From contig NZ_SLWO01000012.1 of the NCBI RefSeq assembly GCF_004340665.1, forward strand, positions 1 through 64,000: 64,000 nucleotides of DNA. The letters run 5' to 3'. The notes beneath the pieces were generated by a model. It ran no database searches. It saw only the letters and a program-made list of their open reading frames with translations, and was not told where the DNA came from. Numbering within the stretch: position 1 is the stretch's first letter; every line of letters starts with the position of its first letter. The position numbers and the translations under genes were made by a program. Shown here piece after piece: positions 45,874 to 55,138 of the stretch. This DNA is from Pedobacter psychrotolerans. GTDB lineage: Bacteria; Bacteroidota; Bacteroidia; Sphingobacteriales; Sphingobacteriaceae.

Positions 45874-46854
45874 CTACTTCTTTGTAAAAGTTCCCCTGGT
45901 AAATCCTTCTCCAACCAAGGTTTGTTCATCTCTAATCAATAGTAAGATCATATTTTGCTGATCATAAAGTTTGATCATGTCTCCTTCAATAACATACTTT
46001 GCTTTAAAGGTAGAATCCGTGTAAGTGTCTTTTACTAATACAGAATCTTGAGTGCCAAAATCGAAGGTTTTATATTGTGTATCACTATCACTGACATAAG
46101 TTCCTGAAACTTTTTTTGGCTGTATAAAAGTAACAAAGCAAAAATAAACAACCACCAGAACTACTATTGCAGAAATGCCAATCAGTATTTTATTCTGATT
46201 GGAATATTTAAAGATAAAATAAAGAATAGTGCCAAAAACCAGTGCAACTATAGCGAAAAGAATAATATTAGAATAATCTTTAGCAATTTTTGGTACTTCA
46301 ACAGAAACACCTGTTTTTGCAGCAACAGGTTTAGTAATTGGCGAAACCCTAACCAAAAATGACTTACTTACCCAACCTTCGCCATTACTTACTTTAATTT
46401 TATAATAACTGTTATTTGTAGAATCAATTACAGCTACATTTTCATTTTCAGGTAAATATCCGGTTATCTTACTCTTAGCATCAGCCTTTTCCCTTACTCT
46501 CAGGTTATCGGTAGTTACCCGATAAATCACATCTGCTGTAGAACTGGTTGTTGCATTTGGTGTAGGTGCATTCGCTTGAGGTACTGCTGGTTTTGTAACC
46601 GAAGTTTTTTGAATAAAATCTTTACTTGCCCAGCCTTCACGTTTTTTTATTTTAACCTTATAGAATTTCGCATTCGTGGTGTCTAAAACCTCAACCTTTC
46701 CATTTTGCATAATGGAGCCTATAACCTTACTTTTAGGGTTATTGGTTTCTCTAACCCGTAATTCATCAGCCGTTACACGATAGGTATCTTGAGCACTAAC
46801 ACGGCTGGAGAAAATAAAAAGGGCAATTAATATAAAGAAAATTCTATTCATCAT
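45874..46854 (-). CDS. Membrane protein with two bacterial SH3 domains
   Basis: From ATG 46854 the protein has 326 residues. It carries a signal peptide (FFILIALFIFSSRVSAQ), two SH3b-like domains, each opening with YRVT.(D)(E/N)LRVRE and ending GWxSKxF (about residues 25-84 and 111-167), then two membrane helices (about 196-215 and 223-244) and a C-terminal domain of about 80 residues with a lipocalin-like strand pattern. Such SH3 domains often bind cell-wall peptides. Function is not established. Upstream in-frame codons to 46869 are possible starts but would spoil the signal peptide. Confidence 0.8.
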   Translation of the reverse strand: MMNRIFFILIALFIFSSRVSAQDTYRVTADELRVRETNNPKSKVIGSIMQNGKVEVLDTTNAKFYKVKIKKREGWASKDFIQKTSVTKPAVPQANAPTPNATTSSTADVIYRVTTDNLRVREKADAKSKITGYLPENENVAVIDSTNNSYYKIKVSNGEGWVSKSFLVRVSPITKPVAAKTGVSVEVPKIAKDYSNIILFAIVALVFGTILYFIFKYSNQNKILIGISAIVVLVVVYFCFVTFIQPKKVSGTYVSDSDTQYKTFDFGTQDSVLVKDTYTDSTFKAKYVIEGDMIKLYDQQNMILLLIRDEQTLVGEGFTRGTFTKK

Positions 46855-46982
46855 AATGGGATTCTGCAATCAGTTTTAAAGGGTGATAGGATAACGACGC
46901 AAAGCGCAAACATCGTGCTAAGCAAGTCAAAATTAGGAAATACTTTTAATTAGGCATAGAAAACAGTTAAAATGTCGTTTAG

Positions 46983-48488
46983 CTACCAACTTCCTCCGCT
47001 GCCACCGCCGCTACTGCTACCGCCACCCCAGCTACTCGAGGAAGACGAAGAACTGCTGCTACTGCTAGATGAAGATGATCCCGATGATGAACTTGACTCC
47101 ACCAGCATGGCCAATGTTATCCATCTGATAAACTCAGTTTTTTTGCAGAAGCTACACTCATTAATGATCTTGGCTTGCCCTTCATGGCTATAAGTTGCAG
47201 ATTTAGTTGTGATTTTTTTATTTAGTTTGTAAGTTTTAAATCCGCAAGCCGGACACTCCAAAAATTTGTCAAATTCTTCAGCAGGCCACTGTTTTATAAT
47301 ATGTTCTGTTTTGCCTTTATTTTCCCAAATGTCGTAATCATAAACTTTCTCCTTTTCTTCTTTACGTTGGCCGGGTGTTAAATAAGGAGTTCCCTCTATA
47401 TTAATATCCCTGTCAACACGGGTCATCTCCTCGTTTTTGCTATCTAAAACAGGCTTAAAACGATCATTAGTTTTAGTACTCTTGATCAGATGTCTGATGA
47501 TGGCAATGATGATAAGCGGAGAAAAAAAGATCAGCCACCAGTTTTTCTGATGAAAAGCCTTAACTGCATTAAAGAAATTTTTATCGTCCTGATGTTGATT
47601 TCTGATGGAGGCAATGAAAAACAAATACCTGAAGAAAAGCATGATGGACAAAATAATGAAAGCAATAATAGGTATTTGGGCTAGTTTTATTTTTTCAATA
47701 AGATCGAACCCTCCGAAAAATACAATAGCGAATACTAAAAGGAAACCAAAAAAAATAAAGCCGGCACAGCCTTTTATAAGAGCGGGATCATAACTTTCCT
47801 GTTTTGAAGATTTTGATTTCTTTTCTTTTTTAGACTGCCTGTTTACGATTTTAAAAATCGCCCAAAAGCCTAAAATGATGAGCAGCATGGGAATCCAAAA
47901 CTTTCCCAATGAACTATTGCTTTCTTTTTGGGTGAAGAATTGATTGAGTTCAGAATTGTTTTCTGGCTTCAAAATGATTACGCCAAGTGCATCAATGGTA
48001 TTGATAATGCCAGTGCCAAAATTATTTTCTCTAAAAGCTGGAATAAGATTTTTTTCTGCGATGTGTTTAAGTTTCACATCCGGTAGAACACCTTCAACTC
48101 CGGTGCCCGTAATAAATCGATATTTGCGTCTGTCTTTAGCAATAAATAAAAGTAAACCGTTATTACTGGTTTTTGAGCCAATTCCCCAAGTATTAAAAAG
48201 GGTGTAGGCAAAGTCAAAATCTTCCTGATCATGGTTGAAATCATTTACAATTACAACAGCCATCTGAACATTGGTTTTACTTTCAAATTCAGATATTTTA
48301 CTATTAATTTGTAAAATATCATCAGGCGATAATATTTTGTCCGGGTCACTTACCCAACCACCATCTTGTTTTTTCGGATCAGGTATTTCAGTAATTGTAT
48401 ATGCTTTTTGTCCGAAGGCAATTGTAGTTATAAATAAAAATAAAAAAGGAATAAAGTGTCTGATCGAAGAATGGGTTAAGCGCATCAT
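46983..48488 (-). CDS. TPM-domain membrane protein with zinc-ribbon-like and polyserine tail
   Basis: The 501-residue protein starts with a signal peptide, then a TPM domain (about 30-170, VSDPDKILSPDDILQINSKI), a family found in YgcG-like proteins and in a photosystem II repair phosphatase. Several hydrophobic helices follow (about 197-213, 240-260, 270-295, 325-345). The C-terminal part has a zinc-ribbon-like CPACG...CSFCK pair and ends in a run of about 20 serines and then glycine/tryptophan (WGGGSSSGGGSGGSW). The Gly/Ser-rich end is a known trait of YgcG-like proteins. It ends about 26 nt after a DUF1080 gene upstream, in the same direction. The biological role is unclear. Confidence 0.85.
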   Translation of the reverse strand: MMRLTHSSIRHFIPFLFLFITTIAFGQKAYTITEIPDPKKQDGGWVSDPDKILSPDDILQINSKISEFESKTNVQMAVVIVNDFNHDQEDFDFAYTLFNTWGIGSKTSNNGLLLFIAKDRRKYRFITGTGVEGVLPDVKLKHIAEKNLIPAFRENNFGTGIINTIDALGVIILKPENNSELNQFFTQKESNSSLGKFWIPMLLIILGFWAIFKIVNRQSKKEKKSKSSKQESYDPALIKGCAGFIFFGFLLVFAIVFFGGFDLIEKIKLAQIPIIAFIILSIMLFFRYLFFIASIRNQHQDDKNFFNAVKAFHQKNWWLIFFSPLIIIAIIRHLIKSTKTNDRFKPVLDSKNEEMTRVDRDINIEGTPYLTPGQRKEEKEKVYDYDIWENKGKTEHIIKQWPAEEFDKFLECPACGFKTYKLNKKITTKSATYSHEGQAKIINECSFCKKTEFIRWITLAMLVESSSSSGSSSSSSSSSSSSSSSSWGGGSSSGGGSGGSW

Positions 48489-48513
48489 TTATCTAGCAAT
48501 AAATAGATTAAGG

Positions 48514-49344
48514 TTACTTTTCTAATAACTGATTGACTACCTGATCAAGTTTCGTTTTATTTTTCAGATAAGGTTCCAGGTCAAAAAGTTGAACAGTTTT
48601 AAATTCTATTGGGTGACTTTCACTTTGCAATGAGATATAGCCAGATTTTAAAGGGGTGCCATCAATTTTTATTTTTGGGTCATAATTAGAAACGTTATCA
48701 CCTCCAATTTGTGGTTTGGTATATTCCAGTACTACCTCTTTATTGATGATGTGTTTAATTACAGAATCTCCAAGAACCAGAAATTCTGCAGTAACCCATT
48801 GATCTCCGGAATATGTTTTCGACTTTGAATCTAAACAATGATCGGTAAACAGCTTACCTTGGTAATTAATCAGTGTTCCCGGTGTGCAGACATTACTGGT
48901 ATGGCGAATATGTTCGCCATCTCCACCTAAAATTTGTGCTTCAATAGAAATGGGAAAATCCTGATTTTTTAACATGGTTGCCGGATTCTGACAGTGCAAC
49001 ATGGCACCGCTATTGCGAATTGCCCAACCTTCTCCGCCCTTGGCTTGGTTGCCAACAAACCGATAAGTTACTTTTAATAAATAAGCAGAAAATGGTTTTT
49101 TATAAAAGATATGGCCATATTGTTGATTAAACTCCTGATAGCCATCATAACTCACTTTCATTAAGCTATTTTCTACCCGAAAAGTATTGGCATAATTTTC
49201 CTTATAACTATGCTTGGAAATTTTGATGTTCCAGTCTTTTAAATCTTTTCCATTAAAAAGATTGATCCAGCCTTTTTGCGCATGGGCATTAAAAGAAATA
49301 ATAGTAAAAAATAGAGCAAGTGCGGTTAGGTGTTTTAATTTCAT
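48514..49344 (-). CDS. DUF1080 (3-keto-disaccharide hydrolase-like) exported protein
   Basis: The 276-residue protein has a signal peptide (about 1-22) and one DUF1080 domain with the concanavalin-like beta-sandwich motifs GWINLFNGKDLKDWN, GEGWAIRNSGAMLHCQ and SGYISLQSESHPIEFKTVQL. The family has been linked to hydrolysis of 3-keto-glycosides. It is upstream of the TPM gene in the same direction with a 25-nt gap, so the two could be co-transcribed, but no functional link is obvious. Confidence 0.9.
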   Translation of the reverse strand: MKLKHLTALALFFTIISFNAHAQKGWINLFNGKDLKDWNIKISKHSYKENYANTFRVENSLMKVSYDGYQEFNQQYGHIFYKKPFSAYLLKVTYRFVGNQAKGGEGWAIRNSGAMLHCQNPATMLKNQDFPISIEAQILGGDGEHIRHTSNVCTPGTLINYQGKLFTDHCLDSKSKTYSGDQWVTAEFLVLGDSVIKHIINKEVVLEYTKPQIGGDNVSNYDPKIKIDGTPLKSGYISLQSESHPIEFKTVQLFDLEPYLKNKTKLDQVVNQLLEK

Positions 49345-49404
49345 AGTAGCATCATAATTACCACTAAATGTATGAAATTAAAATAAGCAGATAAATATAA
49401 AATA

Positions 49405-50085
49405 CTATCCGGCCATCAACGGTTCAACTTTTCCGATTGCAAAATTGAGCTGTTCCTCCTGGGTTAAATTTGTATTGTCTAAAATAATGGCATCATCAGC
49501 CCGCACTAGGGGACTTTCTTTACGGGTGGTGTCAGCATAATCACGATGTGCCAGGTTTTCAAAAACTTCTTCCAGCGTGGTTTGATTATTGCCTTTGCTT
49601 TCTAATTCTTTAAACCTTCTTTCAGCCCTGATTTTCGGATCAGCAGTCATAAAAAACTTTAAAGGTGAATGCGGAAAAACGGTGGTGCCAATATCGCGGC
49701 CATCCATCACAATGCTTTTTGATTTGCCCATCCGCTGCTGTTGTTTTACCATTTCATGGCGAACAATTTTATGAGCAGACACTTCACTCACGTTTTGTGA
49801 AACTGGCATTAAACGAATCTCATCAGAAACTTCCTCACCATTTAAAGTGATATGTGACTCATAATCTCTGGAATGAAAGTTTAATTCAATATGTTGTAAA
49901 GCATCAATAACAGCTGCATCATCACTCACATCAATATTGTTTCTCAAAAAATATAGTGTAACGGCACGGTACATGGCGCCGCTATCTACATAAATAAAAC
50001 CTAATTTTTTAGCCAGGGCCTTTGCAAGGGTGCTTTTTCCACACGATGAATAGCCATCAATAGCTATAACTAAGTTCTTCTTCAT
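49405..50085 (-). CDS. cmk: Cytidylate kinase
   Basis: Cmk phosphorylates CMP and dCMP with ATP. The 226-residue protein has the P-loop GYSSCGKST (residues 11-19), the GAMYRAVTLY motif that follows it, and VMDGRDIGTTVFP. The length is typical. It is divergent from arfB with 74 nt between the starts, each having its own -7 element (50093-50100 here), 7 nt from this ATG. Confidence 0.97.
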   Translation of the reverse strand: MKKNLVIAIDGYSSCGKSTLAKALAKKLGFIYVDSGAMYRAVTLYFLRNNIDVSDDAAVIDALQHIELNFHSRDYESHITLNGEEVSDEIRLMPVSQNVSEVSAHKIVRHEMVKQQQRMGKSKSIVMDGRDIGTTVFPHSPLKFFMTADPKIRAERRFKELESKGNNQTTLEEVFENLAHRDYADTTRKESPLVRADDAIILDNTNLTQEEQLNFAIGKVEPLMAG

Positions 50086-50092
50086 TCTGTTA

Positions 50093-50100
50093 CAAAGGTA
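50093..50100 (-). promoter_or_regulatory. Predicted -7 element of cmk, 7 nt from ATG
   Basis: Minus-strand TACCTTTG is an exact TAnnTTTG match. Confidence 0.5.
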
Positions 50101-50147
50101 AAAAAAGACTGTTTAGTTACTAGCTTTTTTAGTTGGATTATCTTTTA

Positions 50148-50155
50148 TAATTTTG
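50148..50155 (+). promoter_or_regulatory. Predicted -7 element of arfB, 4 nt from ATG
   Basis: TAATTTTG is an exact TAnnTTTG match ending 4 nt before the arfB ATG; a leaderless transcript is likely. Confidence 0.5.
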
Positions 50156-50159
50156 TAAC

Positions 50160-50579
50160 ATGTTACCCACCAGAGAAGAAATTTTAAAATCAGTTACTTT
50201 CAAAACTTCCAGAAGTGGGGGCAAAGGTGGGCAAAATGTAAACAAAGTTTCTAGTAAGGTCGAATTGATTTTCGCTTTAGAAGCAAATGATTATCTTAGT
50301 GAAGAGGAGAAAACTCTATTGAAATCTCGTTTGGAAAATAGGTTAGATAGCGAAGGTTTACTCCATATTGTATCTCAGGAAGATCGAAGCCAATTGCTAA
50401 ATAAGGAGAAAACTGTTGCGAAACTAATTGAACTTCTTAAACAGTCTCTTCATGTACAGAAAAGGAGAAAGCCAACCAAAATTCCTAAAGCTGTTATTCA
50501 AAAGCGCTTAAAAAATAAGGCAGTTAATTCTGATCGAAAGAAAAGCCGAAAAGCCCCAAACACCCTAAACGGGGAATAA
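50160..50579 (+). CDS. arfB: Alternative ribosome-rescue factor ArfB (peptidyl-tRNA hydrolase)
   Basis: The 139-residue protein has the release-factor catalytic motif GGQ (residues 23-25, in SRSGGKGGQNVNKV) without the codon-recognition domain, followed by a basic C-terminal tail (KRRKPTKIPKAVIQKRLKNKAV, then KKSRKAP) that enters the empty mRNA channel of stalled ribosomes. It therefore releases nascent chains on ribosomes lacking a stop codon. The gene is monocistronic and divergent from cmk. Confidence 0.95.
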   Translation: MLPTREEILKSVTFKTSRSGGKGGQNVNKVSSKVELIFALEANDYLSEEEKTLLKSRLENRLDSEGLLHIVSQEDRSQLLNKEKTVAKLIELLKQSLHVQKRRKPTKIPKAVIQKRLKNKAVNSDRKKSRKAPNTLNGE

Positions 50580-50653
50580 AACCCAAAGTAAAAAACTGCT
50601 ATTTTTATTAATACTATAGAAAGTCAAAAGTCCTTTTAGTTGATTTAGTGGTT

Positions 50654-51601
50654 TTATATTCCGAATCGATAATACAAACTCAAGCCACCATAATTCTGCG
50701 CCTTAGCAACACTTTTAACTTCCTTTGTTTTAAATATAATATTGAAATCTGCCGTAAATCTCTTTGAGCTGTAGTTTACGCCAAACTGTTGTTCGAAAAC
50801 AATTGGTTGTACATCAAAAGTAACCGGACTATTGTTCTTAAATAAACTGCCTTGTATAGTAGCGTCATAAGCCACAACATTTAATTGGGGTTTGGCATAG
50901 AAGAAAAATTCTGATTTATTTAATGCAGCTGTTTTTGAGTCACCTATCACCGCATTATGATAAGCACTATTAAACAACTGGTTTAATCTTCCTGCTCTAA
51001 ATAAAATTGATGTACCTAAGCCTGAAAATGTAGTACCTAAGTTTGCATAACCCTGGCCACTTAAATCAACTATATTATCGCTAGATCGTACCAAAAGCTT
51101 ACTGTAGTTTGCAGCAAGGTTAACAGCGAATTCATTTTTAATTTGATATTCCCATCCGGCAGGGGTATAAAAGCCAACTGTTTTATGTAGGAATTTCTGT
51201 GCATCCTGTGCCAGTGAATTTGGCCCAACGGTTCCTATTTCTACACTGGTTTTCAAAACACTTTCATTTTTATAAAATACAGAATAAGCAGCACCGGCAT
51301 ATAAATAACCGGCGAAAGGCCGGTCTTGATCTTCTCTTTTAGCTACCTGCCCCCAATATGGTGTATACATTTTCTGACCGGCAGAAATTTCATAGGTTTT
51401 CTTTTCTATTTTTTCTGAAAATTTTGCTGGATCTATTGCCCTACGAAAATAAAGGAATAATCCATTGGTATAGTAACGGTCGTTTAAGGTAGCTAAGTAA
51501 GCATCATTTTCGGTTTTAAAACCAAATTCATTTTTGAAAGACTGACTGAAACCTGTTAGACAGATTAAGCAAAGAATAGCAGTGGTGAAAAATAATTTCA
51601 T
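50654..51601 (-). CDS. LpxR-like outer-membrane protein (lipid A deacylase family, DUF2219)
   Basis: From ATG 51601 the protein has 315 residues with a signal peptide (MKLFFTTAILCLICLTGFSQ). The mature part has LpxR/DUF2219 signatures, including FKTENDAYLATLNDRYYTNGLF and DRPFAGYLYAG, and alternating strands ending in LYYRFGI, so a 12-stranded barrel is expected. LpxR removes the 3'-acyloxyacyl group of lipid A in some Gram-negatives; activity here is untested. The longer frame to 51667 would run through the lon terminator, so I use 51601. Its ATG abuts the U-tract of that terminator, which could couple its expression to read-through from lon. Confidence 0.8.
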   Translation of the reverse strand: MKLFFTTAILCLICLTGFSQSFKNEFGFKTENDAYLATLNDRYYTNGLFLYFRRAIDPAKFSEKIEKKTYEISAGQKMYTPYWGQVAKREDQDRPFAGYLYAGAAYSVFYKNESVLKTSVEIGTVGPNSLAQDAQKFLHKTVGFYTPAGWEYQIKNEFAVNLAANYSKLLVRSSDNIVDLSGQGYANLGTTFSGLGTSILFRAGRLNQLFNSAYHNAVIGDSKTAALNKSEFFFYAKPQLNVVAYDATIQGSLFKNNSPVTFDVQPIVFEQQFGVNYSSKRFTADFNIIFKTKEVKSVAKAQNYGGLSLYYRFGI

Positions 51602-51630
51602 AAAAAAGCCCGGATGATTACCCGGGCTAT
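51602..51630 (-). terminator. lon terminator adjoining the lpxR start
   Basis: On the minus strand agcccgg pairs with ccgggct and is followed by six T residues that run directly into the lpxR ATG. It ends lon transcripts or attenuates read-through into lpxR. Confidence 0.8.
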
Positions 51631-51683
51631 AAATGTATTTATTGTTATTGAATTTTCGAAAGATCATCCAAAAGATTTACCAT

Positions 51684-54161
51684 TTAATTGACAATCGGAG
51701 CAGCTTTAATACTCAGGTCTAATGGTTTTTTAACTTTATTTTTTGTTAAAGCCAATTCTATTACCTCACTCATTTCGCTTACGTAATGGAAAGTAAGGTC
51801 TTTAATGTAGCTTTCTTTAATCTCTAAAATATCCTTTCGGTTACTTTTACAAAGGATAATTTCCTTAATATTTGCTCTTTTGGCAGCCAGGATTTTTTCT
51901 TTAATCCCCCCTACAGGCAAAACTTTACCACGCAAGGTGATTTCACCCGTCATGGCTAAATGTTGTTTTACCTTACGTTGGGTAAATACAGAGGTTAGTG
52001 CGGTTAACATCGTTACACCAGCTGAAGGTCCATCTTTAGGTGTTGCACCTGCAGGTACGTGAACATGAACATCCCAATGATCGAATAGCGCATAATCAAT
52101 GCCAAATTCTGCTGCATGTGCACGTAAGTAAGCCAGCGCAATTACCGCTGATTCTTTCATGACATCCCCCAGATTACCCGTTAAAGTCAGTTTCCCTTTA
52201 CCCGGACTTAAGCTAGATTCAATAAATAAGATATCACCACCAACACTTGTCCAGGCTAAACCAGTAACCACACCTGCTACTTCATTGCCCTCATATAAAT
52301 CTTTATCATAAATTGGTGCACCTAAAATGCGTTCAACATCTTCATTGGTTAAAGTTACATTGTATTCTTCTTCCATAGCTACCTTAGTAGCCACACCACG
52401 CACTAGAGAACCTATTCTTTTTTCTAAACCACGTACGCCAGATTCACGGGTATAGTCTTCAATTACCTTTTCAATCAGCGCAGGTTTGAGGTTGATATGT
52501 TTATTTTGTAAGCCGTGGTTTTCTTTCTGTTTTGGCAGAAGGTATTTCTTAGCAATCTCAATCTTTTCTTCAATTGTGTAACCATTCACCTCAATAATTT
52601 CCATACGATCCAATAATGCTGGTTGTATAGTACTCAATGAATTGGCTGTTGCAATGAATAAAATGTTAGATAAATCATAATCCATTTCTACATAATGATC
52701 ATAGAAAGCATTATTTTGCTCAGGATCTAATACCTCAAGTAACGCTGAGGATGGATCGCCACGGTGATCAGTTCCAACTTTATCAATCTCGTCTAAAACA
52801 AATACAGGGTTATCTGCACCAGCTTTTTTGATGGATGAAATAATACGACCTGGCATTGCACCGATATACGTTTTACGGTGACCACGAATCTCTGCTTCAT
52901 CGCGAATGCCGCCTAAAGCCATTCTAACATACTTACGGCCTAAAGCTTTCGCAATGGATTTTCCCAATGAAGTTTTACCAACACCCGGAGGGCCAACCAG
53001 GCATAAGATCGGCGCCTTCATATCTCGCTTAAGCTTCAGTACAGCAAGATATTCAACAATACGTTGTTTTACTTTTTCTAAGCCAAAGTGGTCTTTATCT
53101 AAAATGCGTTGTGCTCTTTTTAAATCAAAATTATCCTTTGTAAATTCACTCCAGGGTAAATCCAATAGCAATTCAAGGTAATTCAATTGAACAGAATAAT
53201 CTGGAGCAGCCGGATTCATCCTACCTAGTTTATCAAGCTCCTTCTCAAAGTGATCATTAACTTCTTTTGTCCATTTCTTCAGTTTTGCTTTTTCTTGTAA
53301 AGCATCAAACTCTAAGTCGGCAGAGTTTCCACCTAATTCTTCCTGAATTGTTTTTAACTGCTGGTTTAAGAAATAATCACGTTGTTGTTTATCCAGATCG
53401 GTACGAACTTTAGATTGAATTTGATTTCTTAATTCCAGCATCTGTAATTCAACCATCAACAATTCCATTACCTTCTGTGCCCGATCCAGCAATTTATTCA
53501 TTTCCAGAATCTTTTGCTTATCGGCCATTTCGGCATTCATGTTTGATGAAATAAAATTGATCAGAAATGAATTGCTTTCAATGTTTTTCAAAGCAATACT
53601 AGCCTCGCTTGGAATATTTGGAGACAGCTGAATAATTTGAGCTGACATTTCACGTATAGACGCAATTAAAGTTTTAAACTCTTTATCAGCCTTGTGTTTT
53701 TGCTCCTCAAATTTTTTGACAACAGCCTTGATGTAAGGCTCATTCTGAACTTCTTCAATCAGACTAAATCTTTGCTTACCTTGTATAATTACAGTGGTAT
53801 TGCCATCTGGCATTTGTAGCAATTTAATGATATTAGCCACTGTACCCACCGTGTTAAGTTGCTCAAAGGTAGGGTCTTCAATAGAAACATCCATTTGAGA
53901 TACTACCCCAATAATTTTGTTTCCTTTGTAAGCTTCTTTTATTAATTTTATTGATTTATCCCTTCCAACGGTAATTGGAATAACCACTCCTGGAAATAAA
54001 ACGGTGTTCCTTAAGGGTAAAATAGCTAATGTTTCAGGCGTATCCTCATTGTTCATTTCCTCTTCGTCTTGTTGAGACATTAAAGGGAAAAATTCGGTAT
54101 CCTCATTGATTATTGGCATAGCAGAATGGAAATCAAATATATCTTGTTTACTCATTTTCAC
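51684..54161 (-). CDS. lon: ATP-dependent Lon protease
   Basis: Lon degrades misfolded and regulatory proteins in the cytoplasm. The 825-residue protein has an N-terminal LON substrate domain (about 45-245), a helical middle, an AAA+ module (Walker A GPPGVGKTS 390-398, Walker B VFVLDEID 453-460) and a protease domain with the Ser713/Lys756 dyad (DGPSAGVTM and GGIKEK). The first ~40 residues are acidic and extra. Initiation at ATG 54161 or 54155 is equally possible. It lies alone in its transcript; a terminator follows. Confidence 0.97.
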   Translation of the reverse strand: MKMSKQDIFDFHSAMPIINEDTEFFPLMSQQDEEEMNNEDTPETLAILPLRNTVLFPGVVIPITVGRDKSIKLIKEAYKGNKIIGVVSQMDVSIEDPTFEQLNTVGTVANIIKLLQMPDGNTTVIIQGKQRFSLIEEVQNEPYIKAVVKKFEEQKHKADKEFKTLIASIREMSAQIIQLSPNIPSEASIALKNIESNSFLINFISSNMNAEMADKQKILEMNKLLDRAQKVMELLMVELQMLELRNQIQSKVRTDLDKQQRDYFLNQQLKTIQEELGGNSADLEFDALQEKAKLKKWTKEVNDHFEKELDKLGRMNPAAPDYSVQLNYLELLLDLPWSEFTKDNFDLKRAQRILDKDHFGLEKVKQRIVEYLAVLKLKRDMKAPILCLVGPPGVGKTSLGKSIAKALGRKYVRMALGGIRDEAEIRGHRKTYIGAMPGRIISSIKKAGADNPVFVLDEIDKVGTDHRGDPSSALLEVLDPEQNNAFYDHYVEMDYDLSNILFIATANSLSTIQPALLDRMEIIEVNGYTIEEKIEIAKKYLLPKQKENHGLQNKHINLKPALIEKVIEDYTRESGVRGLEKRIGSLVRGVATKVAMEEEYNVTLTNEDVERILGAPIYDKDLYEGNEVAGVVTGLAWTSVGGDILFIESSLSPGKGKLTLTGNLGDVMKESAVIALAYLRAHAAEFGIDYALFDHWDVHVHVPAGATPKDGPSAGVTMLTALTSVFTQRKVKQHLAMTGEITLRGKVLPVGGIKEKILAAKRANIKEIILCKSNRKDILEIKESYIKDLTFHYVSEMSEVIELALTKNKVKKPLDLSIKAAPIVN

Positions 54162-54466
54162 GTTTTCCTCTCACGACAAACTGGCAGTTTGATCGTATTC
54201 ACATTGTTTAATTATGTTAGTAATATAATAAATTCAACTCTTGTGCCAAAGTAAAAACTATATTAATCTTATGTTAAAAAGGCAGAGAAATATAATTGTT
54301 GAGATAAATATCATAATTCTTCTAATTTAGCGTTAATGCTAATATCTGGGGCATTCCGTTTTTTAAGGGTAAAAAAATTAAAAACTATTAAATTATTATA
54401 ATAGAATTATATTGCAAAAAAAACACCCCCTGAAGGTGCTAGATTTATCTAAATTATTATTCATAC
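54162..54466. other. Divergent spacer lon / TPR gene
   Basis: A 305-bp AT-rich gap holds the promoters of both genes. No exact TAnnTTTG at a suitable place and no small gene are seen. Positions 54415-54435 include an A-run followed by ccccctgaagg. Confidence 0.4.
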
Positions 54467-55087
54467 ATGAACTATTTTAAAAAAGCGATTTTAGGATTAA
54501 TTATTTTCTCATCAACTACAAGTTTTGCCCAGAACAATTATGAAAAGAGCATGCAGGCCATGATGAAGGGTGATTATAAAACTGCTGTTACACAATTAGA
54601 AAAAGCTGATACCAAAACCCCTGATAATGCCAATGTTTTAAAAATGTTGGGTTATTCTTATTTTCAAAATGGAGAATATGAAAAGTGTATTGCAACCTAT
54701 AGTCGTTTACTGGCCATGAAGCCTAATGAGGTTTCTGCCTATTATTACCGTGGAAAAGCAAGATTAAATATCGCAAATGATCCGAAAGAATCGCTGAATA
54801 CCATGCGTGAAAATTTCTATACTGCTGCCATTAAGGATTTTACCAAAGCCATTGAAATTAATGGAGATGAGGATACACAGATGTTTCAAAATCGTGGGTT
54901 AGCCTATAAAGATTATGCAATTTATAAATCTTACAAAGTAAAAAAGGGAGCAGAGAAGGTTGCCTGTATCGGTTTATTTAACAGTTCAATTGCCGATTTT
55001 CAGAAAGTACTCACCATGCAGCCATTAAGAAAAGATATTATCGACTGGGTTACTTACGATAAAGCACAGATAGCCAGCTTAAAATAA
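54467..55087 (+). CDS. Exported tetratricopeptide-repeat protein
   Basis: The 206-residue protein has a signal peptide (about 1-21, ending SFAQ) and about four TPR-like units (for example GDYKTAVTQLEKADTKTPDNANVLKMLGYSYFQNGEY and PNEVSAYYYRGKARLNI). It should be periplasmic and bind a protein partner, which is unknown. It is transcribed alone, and a strong terminator separates it from the convergent lipoprotein gene. Confidence 0.85.
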   Translation: MNYFKKAILGLIIFSSTTSFAQNNYEKSMQAMMKGDYKTAVTQLEKADTKTPDNANVLKMLGYSYFQNGEYEKCIATYSRLLAMKPNEVSAYYYRGKARLNIANDPKESLNTMRENFYTAAIKDFTKAIEINGDEDTQMFQNRGLAYKDYAIYKSYKVKKGAEKVACIGLFNSSIADFQKVLTMQPLRKDIIDWVTYDKAQIASLK

Positions 55088-55097
55088 ATTTAAAAAT

Positions 55098-55138
55098 CCA
55101 TAAAAAAAGCAGTCAACATTAGTTTGACTGCTTTTTTT
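55098..55138. terminator. Bidirectional terminator between TPR gene and lipoprotein gene
   Basis: aaaaaaagcagtcaaa-type sequence pairs with tttgactgctttttt, with A and T tracts on both sides; it serves both convergent genes, and its right end reaches the stop of the lipoprotein gene at 55137. Confidence 0.85.

Noticed and set aside
46972..47193. Rightward proline/leucine/aspartate-rich frame opposite the TPM gene tail
   Set aside because: It is the antisense reading of the polyserine codons and has no independent support.
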